Notes: generated from the sequence alone by a model not told the origin. Shown: positions 18,587 to 28,726, counted from the first letter of the stretch. The stretch: 33,935 nucleotides of DNA from Haplomitrium mnioides (GCA_049999725.1 JBNGIS010008746.1:1-33935); one strand, 5' to 3'. A program made the numbers and translations.

Positions 18587-19157
18587 TGTAACATTACACA
18601 CATACATTGTAGACTCAAAATTAGCACAAGCACAACACATACAAGAGTAGTGCATAAAGAACTTCAAAAACCCACAAGGTAAGAGATGCCCAACAAAGCC
18701 TTCTCCTTTCTTTATATACTAAGTGAAAAGCACTTTGCTTACATAGGTGGTGAAACCTTATTGGTTCCTTTTCTATCCTCCTCTAATTAGACCACCCTAT
18801 TTCCTCTCTCATTGATTGGACCACCTTTTACTTTTATTCTCCTTCTGCCATGTGTCCTTATCTTTAGAACCTTTAATTTCTCTTTAGTTCTTCTTTTGCC
18901 ACATGTTGTTATCTTAGAACCTTCTATTTGCTTTAATCCTTTGTTTGCCACGTGTCCTTATCCTCTTCTAAAGTGCCATTTCTTTCACTTTAATTCATTG
19001 ACTTTCTCTCCTCTTGCCACATGTCACTTTCTCTATAATAGCACTCACTTTTTGATACTCTAACTTAGTAATGGCTTTCTAGACATAGTTGTTGCTATTT
19101 TTTTTAGTTGTTGCTATTTTTTTTAGTTGTTTCTTACTAAAGTTAGTGACCATTACA
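18587..19157 (-). repeat. Outermost LTR copy L5 of element B
   Basis: 571 bases. It ends on the plus strand with the complete CCATTACA, the true outer end, followed by the duplication CTCAA. A short local duplication of TTGTTGCTATTTTTTTTAG near 19088-19130 adds to its length. Confidence 0.9.
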
Positions 19158-19222
19158 CTCAACCAGTTGATTTAGATGAGACATTTCCTCTTGAAGAGGA
19201 TAGAGTTGCAGCATCAGAGTGA
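19158..19222 (+). pseudogene. Last exon (right part) and stop of the MTase-like gene
   Basis: Bases 19158-19162 are the right target duplication CTCAA. From codon 19163 the frame interrupted at 11367 continues in phase for 19 codons, an acidic tail containing DLDETFPLEEDRVAAS, to TGA at 19220-19222. The exact phase match across 7.8 kb of retroelement is strong support that the last exon was coding at the time of insertion. Confidence 0.65.
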
Positions 19223-20034
19223 TGTAATTTTTCTACATAATAGAGTATTTTCTTTACAAAATTTTATTTTCTGAAATTTCAACCTTGTTGCACTCCTAAT
19301 CCAATTTAAGTTTGCTTATCACAATTCAATTTGCTGCCCAAAATGGGTTTTGAACAAAACGTGTTGGTTTTTTATTAAAATTAGCAATGAAGTCTATGCT
19401 GGCATAGAAGTTCACTTTCTTTTTTTATTTTCTATTCCTTCTTAATCAGTCTGTGTTTGCTTCAATTGTCCATACACACATGAGCTTCAGTTTTTCAAGC
19501 TCGAGTTAATTGTAGTTCTTCCTGCGCGCATGGATCATTCAAACAATGCGAGCAAGTACTTGGGCTTCAATTGTCCATATGCGCATAAGCTTCAACAATC
19601 TTTTCACAATTTTGCTTTAGCAATCCTCTTACACCAACACTTCAGGGTTCTACATCAAAACATTTTTGATAAAATTTGAATGTTTTTATGAATTTTACAA
19701 ATTTTTGCAATCATTGTTAGTTTTCAAAATGTTTAACAACAAATATCGTGTTTTGTTTTTATATATTTTGTTTGGCAATGGTCATGCTTTTGAAAGATGA
19801 AATTATGAAAGAAATTTTTTTGAAATACTCATAAGAAGATTTGTTTTTAATGCATTATGCACTCAAAGTGAGTCATTTTGATTAATGAAATTACATTTGT
19901 TTTGCAAACAAATATTACTATTGTCAAATTCATGATTTTGCATGCTACAATTTTGAAATTGGTGTTTGCGAATGTCAATTGAAATAAGAGCCCAATAGTA
20001 GTTCCTGATTCAAAATAGTGGTTGTTATAATAGT
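19223..20034. other. Non-coding flank after the MTase-like gene
   Basis: AT-rich sequence with no credible gene. The first part is probably 3' untranslated region. Degenerate palindromic units lie between 19388 and 19595, for example GTCTATGCTGGCATAGA near 19391, TGCGCGCATGGATCA near 19519 and TCCATATGCGCATAAGC near 19571. The stretch 19620-20030 shows nothing I can name. Confidence 0.5.
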
Positions 20035-20640
20035 CTTAATCTTCTCTTCCTCCATCTTGATGCCATCCGTAGACATTTTATATCGTAGATAAGTCACCTC
20101 TTGCTTCTAAAACTCATACTTGGACTTCTTGCAGTAAAGCTTCCAATTACTTAGTCTTTGCAATACTTCTTTAAGATGATCACAATGCTCAACATCACTT
20201 TTACTAAAGATGAGTATATTTTCCAAAAACACCAACACTGACTTATCCAATAAACCATCAAAGATGTATTTGATCCATGAATATTGTTGGAGCATAAGTA
20301 AGGCCAAATCTAAGAACCTTCCACTCAAAATACCCATACCTTGTACGAAAAGCTGTTTTTGGTACATCACTTGGCTTGATAGAAATTTGCCAATAACCAC
20401 TTCAAAGATCCAACTTAGAAAAGAATTGCACGCTACTCAATTGATCCAACAAATCATCAATTCGAGGTAGAGGATAGACATTCTTCATTGTTTGATTGTT
20501 CAAGCCTCGATAATCTGTACAAAGACAAAATCCACCATCTTTCTTTGGCACAAAGAATACCGGAGCTCCTCAAGCCAAAGTACTATGTTGAATAAAATCC
20601 TTCTCAAGAAGATCCCTCAATGTCTTTTGAAGCTCCTCTA
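20035..20640 (-). pseudogene. Reverse transcriptase fragment of element D
   Basis: Minus-strand segments include a fingers motif near 20460-20560 ([17 protein letters not shown]), VFLENILIFSKSDVEHCDHL and LYCKKSKYEF. The catalytic FLDD box reads FLEN, so both key aspartates are changed. Frames alternate and carry stops. The domain stops after KMSTDGIKMEEEKIKTI near 20035. Confidence 0.8.
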
Positions 20641-20973
20641 ATTCTTGTAGTGATAACTAATATATAGGTTGATTATAAAGAGTACTTATCGGAATCAACT
20701 CAATCGGAAAAAAGGTTCTGCGATCATGTGGTAACCCTTTTGGTAAATCCTTCAAAAAACACATCTGCAAACTCCTTCAAAATATCATCTATCATTGAGG
20801 TAGACGCACCCTTTCCTCCCTCCTTACTCAAGTCGATGATGGACTTGATCCAAACAGCAAAGATAAGCAACTCTTGCTCCACTGAATTAACATGTTGAGA
20901 ACTGATTTAGGCTTCTTCACCACGGTGTTGAACACCCTAAAAGAAATTTCTTGCCTTGTAAGGTAACTTGAAT

Positions 20974-21291
20974 CTATCGCTTTGCCCAATCAAATTGAGT
21001 GGATCGATCTTCAAGCCAAGTCAACTCTAAAATGATGTCATATTGTATAGATCCAATAACAAATTGCATAGATTCTGCACACTCTTTTCCAATCCTTAGA
21101 AGAAATGGCTCTTGAGAGCAAAACACATCATGCTTTTGGCCATCGGCCATAGTTGCAACACTCCATTTGATAGGCCTAAATTTTTCTTTGACTATCTTAG
21201 AAAAATAAAGTGACATAAAATTTTTAGAACTCCTACTATCCACCAATATTCTACAACATTTCTCCTCAATCAGGCTGTCAAGATGGAACAA
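20974..21291 (-). pseudogene. Aspartic protease of element D
   Basis: This open frame of 105 codons has CCRILVDSRSSKNFMSLYFS and YDIILELTWLEDRSTQFDW. The catalytic DSG motif reads DSR, so activity is unlikely. The layout (DS at the start, hydrophobic-hydrophobic-G/E-x-x-WL at the end) fits the gypsy protease. Confidence 0.75.
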
Positions 21292-21419
21292 AGTACCTCA
21301 AATTCTTGTCAAATTTTTAATTCTATTAGAGCTTGCAAAGTTTTGAGTAAATTTTTTGAATAGTTAAAAGAGCATCCTAACTTCTTTAATAGTAAGTATC
21401 GAGTCATGTCTCTTCACCA

Positions 21420-22023
21420 CATGCATTGTTTCTTCCTATTGAGTAGGCTCTCTTATAGAAACTTCTATTCTCTTGTGAGGCTTCAATCTCCGAACAAAGT
21501 GATCTAGTGCTTTTTCTTCTCTTATATCTGAAATCTACATAATTGTATTATGAAAGTGTGCAACATAGTTTCTCACTATACCAAGTTGCTTCAATTTGGC
21601 CAATCAATCTCTTGCCACTTTTGAAGCATTTGCAACCCTAAATCTTGAAATCACTGCTTCTTTAAACTTACACCAAGAAACAATAGAAGCAACAAATCCA
21701 CATTGTGGTTGTTCTACTTGATATCTCCACCAAGTCTTAGCAACTCTTTCTAATTAACTTGCGACAAATAGAATTTGTCGACCATCTTCTCTAATGTTTC
21801 TAGCTTCAAAATATTGCTCACAATCGAATATGAAGTTCTTAGATGCACCACAAACCAGCCTCCCACCAAATGTTTTTGGCGATGGAAATCGCCCATAACT
21901 CTCTTCTTCTCGAAAAGTTTCTCTTTCTTTCATTCTTCCTTCCAAAAGACGTGAAAGATGTTCAAGTCGTTGTTCTATTGCTTGAACCACCACCTCTTGA
22001 TTCTCCATGTAACTCACCACCAA
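21420..22023 (-). pseudogene. gag: Gag fragment of element D
   Basis: The minus-strand frame from about 22005 has ENQEVVVQAIEQRLEHLSRL (coiled-coil-like start), then FPSPKTFGGRL and FIFDCEQYFEARN, the usual entry into the retrotrans-gag domain. A stop at 21754 and later frame changes break the rest, which extends to about 21420. No intact zinc knuckle was found. Confidence 0.7.
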
Positions 22024-22035
22024 AAAAAAATTGTA

Positions 22036-22047
22036 GTTATGATACCA
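22036..22047 (-). other. Primer-binding site of element D
   Basis: On the minus strand it reads TGGTATCATAAC, close to the initiator tRNA-Met site, one base from the LTR end at 22049. Confidence 0.7.
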
Positions 22048-22048
22048 G

Positions 22049-22392
22049 TGTAAAAGAACTCAAGGGCAAAATCCAAATGAGTAAGTCTTAGAACTCATAG
22101 TGAACTCTAATAGAGTTCTTCAACCAAAAACAACTCAAAGTCCAAGCTAAGACCAAGATTGCAAGAAAAAGCCAAGCAACCAAAGAACCCAAGTGATTTG
22201 AGAAGAACTCCAAATTGAGAAGTGAGGCTAGGAAGCCCTTCTATTTATACAAGAGAAGAGGGTGTCATCTGTCTTTCTTCACTTACAAGTCACTTCTAAT
22301 TTCAACCCTAAAAGTATGTCTCTACTAAAAGTGACTTCAAATGCAAGTAATATTATCTCAACCCTAAAAGTGACTCTCTACCACTTCCTTCA
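22049..22392 (-). repeat. 5' LTR of element D
   Basis: On the plus strand it runs from TGTAAAAGAACT to a CA at 22391-22392. On the minus strand it has a TATA box, GTATAAATAG, at 22241-22250. The right edge is inferred from the CA end and from where similarity to the element C LTR begins. There is no second LTR to compare. Confidence 0.6.
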
Positions 22393-22505
22393 CTCCTCTC
22401 TATTTTCTTATAAATAGCACAATCTTATGCTTGTATTATTACACATTTCCTCCATCTTCTGTTATATGTGAGCTAGTGTTTGATATGTAGTGTATATTTT
22501 TGACA
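22393..22505 (+). repeat. Partial 5' LTR of element C
   Basis: It corresponds to roughly the last half of the 3' LTR, with shared CTCCTC start, TATA box (TATAAATAG at 22409-22417), ATTTCCTCCATCTTCTG, TATATGTGAGC and the end TGACA/TTACA. The first half is missing where element D begins. Confidence 0.82.
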
Positions 22506-22517
22506 TGATATTAAAGC
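22506..22517 (+). other. Primer-binding site of element C
   Basis: TGATATTAAAGC directly follows the LTR. It differs from TGGTATCAGAGC only by three transitions, all of the methylation-decay type. Confidence 0.75.
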
Positions 22518-24104
22518 AGGTTTAGGGAGCATGCATAACATTGTGGAGCACAAAAATTTGAGAAGAGAAAAAATTGATCCTCCATCATGTGAGGCAGCAA
22601 ATTTGTGGAATCGAGTGTAGCACAGAAATTGTAGAAAAGTTGAGTGCAGACAAAATCACTGGCCCCGGTGAAGATTGCTGCTAAAGAATCAAAGATTGGA
22701 GGTTGTTGTAGAATCAAAACAATAGAATTCAAGGAGTCCTAAATTTGAAATTTGCCAAGAAGAAATCGCAGAAGTAAAGGCCTGCTGGAAATTAGGGTTT
22801 CTAGCAAATCGAAGAAGTTTTGTGGAAGAAAATATGTTGAAGAAAAATCAAGGAGATAAGAGGTAAAAATCTCAAAAATATTTTTCTGGTTATTGATCAT
22901 AGCAGGTCACCCAATAGAATCGGTTTGACTGCAAGTCGAATCAGCTGATTTGGAGCAGAAATAACAAAGTTTCGCTCCTTGATTCGATGTGGTGCTGAAG
23001 AACCGACAGCAAAAAAACATCAAAGGAGCCTGTTCATGATGAGAAAGTGATGCAAGAGATTTGAAACATGGTTTCCTAACAAATTTTATTCGAGAGCAAC
23101 TTGAATCAATTGATTTGGATCAAAATTCAGAAAGATATGCCCATCAATTCCTTGTGTTGCTGAAGCAAAAAAACGTAGAAGAGCTTGCAATATGAGGGAA
23201 AAAAATTTTGAAAGTTCTAATCATTGGTCATAGGATGAATTCGAAGAAGAATCGCAGGTCAAAGGAGGTCAGAAAGAATCAAAGCAAACATCAGGAAGTC
23301 TTCTCGCTGATCCAAGGAGGCTATTGAAGAAATTGTAGCAGCAAAGAGTAGGGTTCATGTTTGCTGGAAGTAGATGCATCGAAGATCAAAGAAGGCTTTG
23401 TTTGTAGGTTAAGGAAAATTGAAGGAGTTTGTAGGATAGGCAGAAATTGTTCGAAGGTTAGGAAGAAATCAAATGAGGTTGCTACTGAGGAAGAAACCAT
23501 TGGTGAAAAAAAAATCGTTCGCTTGTGTAGAAGAATCAAAGCAGCAAAGAAAACGAATCAAGTAGAAGTTGTGAGGTTGCTATAGAGATAACATCAAAGC
23601 ACAAATTGAGTAGAGCTTGTTTAATAGGTGAGGCATAGTCAAAGTTGACATCAAAGAAGTTTGGTTGTTGCATTGCTGCTACAAAACTCGTAGTAGAAAT
23701 ATAAGGTGTTCGTTTTTTGATTTGTTGTTGAAGAAGAAATCGAAAGGATTTTTTTTTGTTGAAGCAAAATTGACAAGTTGGGTAAAACACTTTGTGTGGA
23801 GAGCAGATCACATGTAGAGAAGGCTACATTTTATCAACAAGTTGATGTTTATCAAGAAGTCGGCAGTGAAGGTTTGTGTTTTGTTTCAACTGTTGTTATA
23901 TAAGAACTACAGTTCTTCACACATAAATTCAACACCGATAGAGGGATTCATAAGGAACATGTCTTGTTCATAGAAAACCTATTCATTAGCCCAACAAATA
24001 CCTTGAATCATTTGACACCTGAAACTATACACAGGCTATAGTTCTTTTAAGCCTATATGGAAGCAACCTAATTGCCAAAAAAACGTTTGAATCGCAGTTG
24101 TAAG
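22518..24104 (+). other. Long GAA-rich untranslated leader of element C
   Basis: About 1.6 kb lie between primer site and gag, with no credible protein on either strand. The plus strand is purine-rich. A degenerate repeat is visible: a segment with GATTTGGA, then GTGTTGCTGAAG-like and GCAAAAAAAC, occurs near 22950-23030 and again near 23115-23180. Confidence 0.6.
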
Positions 24105-24960
24105 ATGGCAAACAAATTTCTCAGATAGTTAGTGAGAAACTGACACAAAACAATTATAATGTTTGGTCAATCAAAATAGCAAACTTTATAAAAGGGAGAG
24201 GAACTGGGACTTCATCACAAGAGATGAAGTTGAACCACTCTTAAGTTCATCCCCATCCAGTGAGGAGATGCATGCCTTCAAGACACATATAGAGAAGCTT
24301 CATAAGCTATTGTACTAGCTAACCATCAATATCAATGACAAGATGATGGGTTATGTGTTAGATGCTAAGACACCCAAGGAGGCTTGGGATATCCTGAAGC
24401 GCATATATGCCATCATGTCATATGCAAGGAAGCTGACATTGCATTTGGAATTCTTTAATCTGCAAAAGGAGAAAATGAATGTAAATGATTTTGCCTTGAA
24501 GATCAAATCACTAGCTGAGCAACTAGAAAATGTCAAAGAAGAAGTGAAAGAGAGTGCCATGGTGGCAGTTTGCCTGAGTGGTTTAGCCAAAGAGTATAAA
24601 CAGTTCAAAATGTCAATGAAGACAAGAGAAAGAACCACATCTTTCTCACAGCTGATTGCCATGCTAGTGGCAGAAGAACTTGACATTGGAGAAGGTGCCT
24701 CAAGGAGTCAAGAACAAGCATTCTACTCTAACAATGGTAGAGGATGAGGAGTCATAAGCTATAGCAAGAGTAATGCTGACAGAGGTCATTCAAATAACAA
24801 TGTACAACATCAACATCGCCAATCAAACTAGTTTGGTGGTAGAGCCCAGTTTAGAGGTAGAGGGAGTAACAGAAGACGTGGAAGCCAACCACAACATTCT
24901 GAGGGAGATTGCTATTACTGTGGTTAAGTTATATCACATGGCAAAGAACTAGTATAAAAA
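24105..24960 (+). pseudogene. gag: Gag of element C
   Basis: The likely start is ATG 24105 (MANKF), followed by a broken stretch with LTQNNYNVWSIKIANFIKG, the typical copia gag opening. The open part (24343-24747) has AKTPKEAWDILKRIYAIMS, LEFFNLQKEKMNVNDFALKI and AVCLSGLAKEYKQFKMSM, the UBN2-type gag core. A zinc knuckle near 24905-24950 reads CYYCG then, after a stop, ISHGKEL, with the last cysteine absent. Confidence 0.8.
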
Positions 24961-25079
24961 GCCAAATGACATAAGAAACAATATAGTGCAAGGGAACTAT
25001 GCAAGTTCCAACAAGGAAAACAATGAGATATTGTTTTTCATGCAGCATGGGTACTCATCTATAGCATGTGAGAAGCAAA

Positions 25080-25300
25080 ACAATGATGGAGATAAGTGGT
25101 TTGTTGATTCTGCATGTTCTAATCACATGACATGCCATGGAAAGTGGTTTAAAGAAACCAGAAATTTGAGTACACTTGGTTATATGGAGACAAGTGATTC
25201 TACCATGCATCCTATCTATTAGATTGGTAGCATATCAATAGTACTGAAGAATGGAAAACAAAGTGCCTATATGATGTGATGCATATGCCAATGACTCAGA
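25080..25300 (+). pseudogene. Protease of element C
   Basis: The segment KWFVDSACSNHMTCHGKWF is the copia protease signature, with the catalytic Asp codon at 25106-25108 and DSA for the usual DSG. A TAG at 25220-25222 breaks the frame after TMHPIY. Confidence 0.78.
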
Positions 25301-25479
25301 AAAATCTGAGTTCATTTGGACAATGTGTAGAGGAGAATATGCATATCAAGTTTAACCCATTAAAGTGTTCATTGAGGATTGGAGAAACAATTGCAACCTA
25401 GTCACAAAAGGAAGTAGGAGTGGCAAGATGTTCACATTGTATGTGAGCATGCCAGAAATTTCAGAAGCCATGTTGCACA

Positions 25480-26330
25480 TGGTACAGAAGTTCTGTCAAA
25501 CATAAAGATATGGCACAAGAGGATTGGGCATGTTAATGTACAAAGGTTAAGGAATATGCAGAGTTCAGAGGTAGTTAGTGGGCTACCCAAGTTCAAAGTA
25601 GAAGGAGTGCAAAAATTTTTTGAAGCTTGCCAGTTTGGCAAACAGGCAAGACAAGCATTCCCCCATGATGCATATGTAACAAGGAAGCCACTTGAAGTGG
25701 TACACTTTGATTTGTAGGGTCCAACAAAAACAAAAAACATGATCCATTGGAGGGTGTACATACTATGTGACCTTCATTAATGACTATTCAAGGAGAATTT
25801 GGATATATTTCATGAAGCATAAGTGTGAAGTGTTTGATCACTTCAAACATTTTAGAGTTATGGTAGAAAAGGAGAAAAGGCAACAAATCAAATGGCTGAG
25901 ATCATATAGTGGAGGAGAATATTTCTCCACAAAATTTTGCACCAACCTGCAAAGAGAAGGAATCAAAAGACAACAAACATGCAAGTATACACCTCAGCAA
26001 AATGGAGTTGCTGAGAGAAAGAATTGACACATAGCAGAGGTGGCAAGGGCATTGATGAATGACAAGAATATGCCATATTATTATTGGGCAGAAAGCAATC
26101 GCTACTATTTTTTATATTATGAACAAAACCCCTACAACTGCAGCTCATGGCATGACACCAGAAGAGAAGTTTACAGGGAGATGCCCAAACATTTCACATT
26201 TGAAAGTGTTTGGTTGCATTGCTTATGTACATGTACCAACTGAGACACACAACAAATTAGACCCAAAAGCTAAGAAGTGTGTTTTTAATGGATATTCAAA
26301 TGAGCAGAAGGGGTGCAAATACTAATGTCC
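25480..26330 (+). pseudogene. Integrase of element C
   Basis: The GAG-pre-integrase part shows RIGHVNVQRLRNMQS and CQFGKQARQAFP. The core has EVVHFDL (first Asp), FINDYSRRIWIYFMKHK, and TPQQNGVAERKN (Glu). The second catalytic Asp is lost: where S-D-x-GGEY is expected, the sequence has SYSGGEYFS near 25905-25925. Further on it reads WAESNRYYFLYYEQNPYNCS and, in another frame, CIAYVHVPTETHNKLDPKAK. Several stops are present. Confidence 0.85.
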
Positions 26331-26529
26331 TACTTCATGCATGATGACGGTGAGTAGAGATGTAGTATTTGATGAGTTAAGTACTTGGTATGGGCAGAAA
26401 TTGATTGATGATACAAGTGAGACAAATGAGAAGCAAGTTGTGTCAGAAACAACTCAGCGAACTCAAGTACTGAGTTGACCACATAGTGAAGACAACAATA
26501 GTGGCAACACTAGTACATGGCAAGGAAGG

Positions 26530-27700
26530 TTGCGTAGAAATTTGGAGCACTATACTCCAAATAACTCTCAATCTAGAATATCTCTAAGAGATGTAGGCAG
26601 TGGTGATTCTGAAAATCTGGATGAAGAACTGAGATATCTCTCAGCTTCAACATCAAGCCAAAAAAAAAGGAGCAGCAAGTGCAAAGCATACCTTTTCGTA
26701 GAAGTGACAAGGTGAAGTAGACAGGTTGATACATAAAGGAGCGTTCGCAGCACAACATGCATACATGGTGCAAGTAATCACTGAGAAGGAACTTGTTCTA
26801 TTTGAGGATGCTGATGAAGATGAGAGATGGGAAGCTGCAATGGTAGAAGAGAAGGAAGCTCTTCACAAAAACCAGACTTGGGAGCTGGTCAATTTACCAA
26901 AAGGGAAAAAAGCCATCAAATGCAAATGGGTCTACAAGTTGAAGAGGAGTGAAGATAGCAACATAAGCATATTTAAGGCAAGGTTAGTGGCCAAGGGGTA
27001 TGCCCAGACTCATGGGATAGATTATGAGGAGACTTTTAGACCTGTAGCAAGGATGACAAATGTTTGGGCAGTTATAGCATTGGCTACATTAAAAAATTAG
27101 ACTTTGCAACAAATGGATGTAAAAAACACATTTCTGCATAGGGAGCTTGAAGAGGAGGTGTATATGGTACAACCACCTAGTTTTGTTGATATGGAGCATT
27201 CAGATCAGGTATGCAAGTTGAAGAAGACACTATTTGGGTTGAAGCAAGCACCTCGAGCATGGTCTAACAAGATAGATGAATATCTTGTTTGAGTGGGCTT
27301 CAAGGTGTCCAATGTAGACTATTCTCTGTATATAAGGAAAACATGGAAAGGTATGATGCTCATTCTCATTTATGTAGATGATTTGATTATGATAGGAGGG
27401 AGTGAGCAAGATTTTCTTGAAGTGAAGAAATTGCTACAACAAAAGTTCGATATGAAGGATCTTGGTGAGTTGCGACATTTCCTTGGAATTGAGGTGATTA
27501 AAGCAGAGTAGGGGATATAGATGATCCAGAGGCAGCATGCTTTGGATATGCTGGCCAAATATGGCATGACAAGTTGCAAATCAATTGCAACTCCCTTAGA
27601 TCAGAATGCAAAACTGATCGATTATGAAGGAGAGCTAATTGAGGATCCAAACAAGGTTCAACAATATGGCAGGCAACTTGATCTACATCACCAGACCAGA
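26530..27700 (+). pseudogene. Reverse transcriptase of element C
   Basis: It opens with WEAAMVEEKEALHKNQTWEL and CKWVYKLKRSEDSNI, then FKARLVAKGYAQTHGIDYEE, QQMDVKNTFLHRELEEEVYM, LKKTLFGLKQAPRAW, and the catalytic LIYVDDLIMIGG with both aspartates (27377-27382). It continues to KDLGELRHFLGIEVIKAE. Stops at 27098, 27290 and 27509 split it into three long pieces. Confidence 0.9.
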
Positions 27701-28320
27701 TCTGAGTTATGCTGTAGGTCTGGTAAGTAAGTTTATGTGGGTACCAAGGAAGCAACATTTGGATGCAGTGCGTAGAAGTTTTCGGTACGTAAAAGCTACA
27801 CTTTGGTATGGGCTGTTTTATGACAGCAACAACGAATTTCAGCTTGCTGGTTTCATAGATGCTGACTAGGCAGGAAGTGCCAATGATAGGAGGCCCACTA
27901 GTGGGTTTGTATTTTCAATCGGAAGTGTTGGAATCGTTTGGAATAGCAAAAAGCAACCTATAGTTGCTTTATTGAGTACAAAAGTTGAGTACAAAGGGAA
28001 AGCCATAGCCACCTGTGAGGTAATGTGGTTATTGAAGTTGTTGCAAGATTTGGATGTCAGAGTGGAGGAACTAGTGAAGGTTCGTTGCGACAACATCAGC
28101 AATATTCAATTGGCTAACAATCATGTTTTTAATACACATTCAAAACACATAGAAGTGCATTATAATTTTTTGAGAGAGAAGGTGTTGGCCAAGGTGATTG
28201 GTCTGCTGTACATTAGCACTAAAGGGCAGGTTGCTGATATTTTTACGAAGGCATTCGGAGCCAAAAAGTTGCAGAAATTCAGAAGGCAACTTTGTGTACA
28301 TATGTTGAGCTCGAGGGGGA
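27700..28320 (+). pseudogene. RNase H and C terminus of element C
   Basis: Segments AGFIDAD, RRPTSGFVFSIGSVGIVW, NSKKQPIVALLSTKVEYKGK, and VRCDNISNIQLANNHVFNT with HSKHIEVHYNFLREKV fit the copia RNase H. The expected catalytic residues D (FIDAD) and E (the E of VEYK) are present. The last open frame ends at 28358, inside the LTR. The tract GCTCGAGGGGGAG (28309-28321) is the polypurine primer. Confidence 0.85.
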
Positions 28321-28321
28321 G

Positions 28322-28540
28322 TATTAAATTATCAAGCTGTGATAGGATGCTAGGCTGATCTGGCAACCCTCTTAGGCTAGTTAGGGTTAGTCTTATATTT
28401 GGGGCAGATTGGAGTGGCGTAAGAGGACTCCTCACCTTTATATAAATTGCACCATTTTGTACCCATAGGAATATATTGCATTTCCTCCATCTTCTGGTAT
28501 ATGTGAGCTTGTGTTTGATACACAATGTATATGTTTTACA
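28322..28540 (+). repeat. 3' LTR of element C
   Basis: 219 bases from TATTAAATTATC (TG decayed to TA) to GTTTTACA. The TATA box is TTTATATAAA near 28437-28446. It is short, as usual for copia elements. Confidence 0.85.
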
Positions 28541-28720
28541 CAAAGTCTACTGAAGCTCGTGGGAAGAAGCTAGGATGGAGTACCCCATCCACACCGAGGA
28601 GTAAAAAATGTCTTTGTTTACTCTAGCTTTGAGAAGTTATTAGTAAGTTTGTTTTCCCATTCTACAATTCTAATTCTAAAGTTGTATTGAATTTTTTGTA
28701 AAAGCTATTTTGCAAGAGTT
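28541..28720 (+). pseudogene. Second copy of the exon 2/intron 2 boundary of the MTase-like gene
   Basis: The stretch aligns with 9517-9700: GGAAGAAG, then GAGTACCC.ATCCAC, the ATGKCT region, TTTGAGAA, and the donor with GTAAGTTTGTTTTCC at 28643. Beyond the donor, intronic AGTTGTATTGAATTT is shared as well. One base is deleted in the coding part. Where a tryptophan codon is likely, both copies have a stop, TGA in one and TAA in the other. The left part of this copy is cut off by element C. Confidence 0.75.
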
Positions 28721-28726
28721 AAAGCA

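Larger units (their letters stand above)
11368..19157 (-). mobile_element. Element B: Ty3/gypsy chromovirus with four tandem 5' LTRs
   Basis: On the minus strand it has one 3' LTR (11368-11871), polypurine tract, pol with chromodomain, gag, leader, primer site (16920-16931), and then four LTRs in tandem (16933-19157) where one is expected. The duplication CTCAG/CTCAA flanks the whole, so the extra LTRs belong to one insertion. Coding frames are better preserved than in element A, but gag has lost its start, the protease has DSEA for DSGA, and integrase has Asn for its second Asp. It inserted in the last exon of the MTase-like gene, in opposite orientation to element A. Confidence 0.92.
1234..19222 (+). 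pseudogene. MTase-like gene (DNA amino-methyltransferase-like), split by two retrotransposons
   Basis: This is the whole locus. Exons supported by splice signals or frame are 1234-1572, 8135-9606, about 10157-10660, and 10787-11367 plus 19163-19222. The product would be roughly 950-1,000 residues: an unrecognised N-terminal region, a lysine-rich nuclear-localisation-like segment, and a C-terminal part with IV-then-X-then-I motif order, as in beta-class N6-adenine/N4-cytosine DNA methyltransferases. Several frameshifts and stops, a 6.1 kb chromovirus in intron 1 and a 7.8 kb chromovirus in the last exon make it a pseudogene now. The exon 1/exon 2 junction and the last intron are both phase 0. 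The frame also resumes exactly across element B, so it was a real gene before decay. Confidence 0.5.
20035..22392 (-). mobile_element. Element D: truncated Ty3/gypsy retrotransposon
   Basis: The minus strand shows one LTR, primer site, gag, protease and RT, but the sequence leaves the family pattern shortly after the RT thumb (about 20035). RNase H, integrase and the 3' LTR are absent. It belongs to a different lineage from A and B, with unlike LTR and gag. It adjoins the truncated LTR of element C, which suggests that it was inserted there. Confidence 0.8.
22393..28540 (+). mobile_element. Element C: Ty1/copia retrotransposon with truncated 5' LTR
   Basis: Plus-strand element with a partial 5' LTR (22393-22505), primer site, unusually long leader, gag, protease, integrase, RT and RNase H in copia order, polypurine tract, and complete 3' LTR (28322-28540). 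Stops are frequent. The 3' flank CAAAG (28541-28545) would be the target duplication, but its partner is lost with the left half of the LTR. It lies inside the duplicated exon of the MTase-like gene seen at 28541-28642. Confidence 0.88.

Noticed and set aside
1767-19157. Elements A and B as the two halves of one giant inverted element
   Set aside because: Each has its own complete set of LTRs, primer site, polypurine tract and its own distinct target duplication.
23321-23811. Minus-strand ORFs in the leader of element C
   Set aside because: They are the complement of a GAA-rich tract, giving serine- and phenylalanine-rich translations without any domain.
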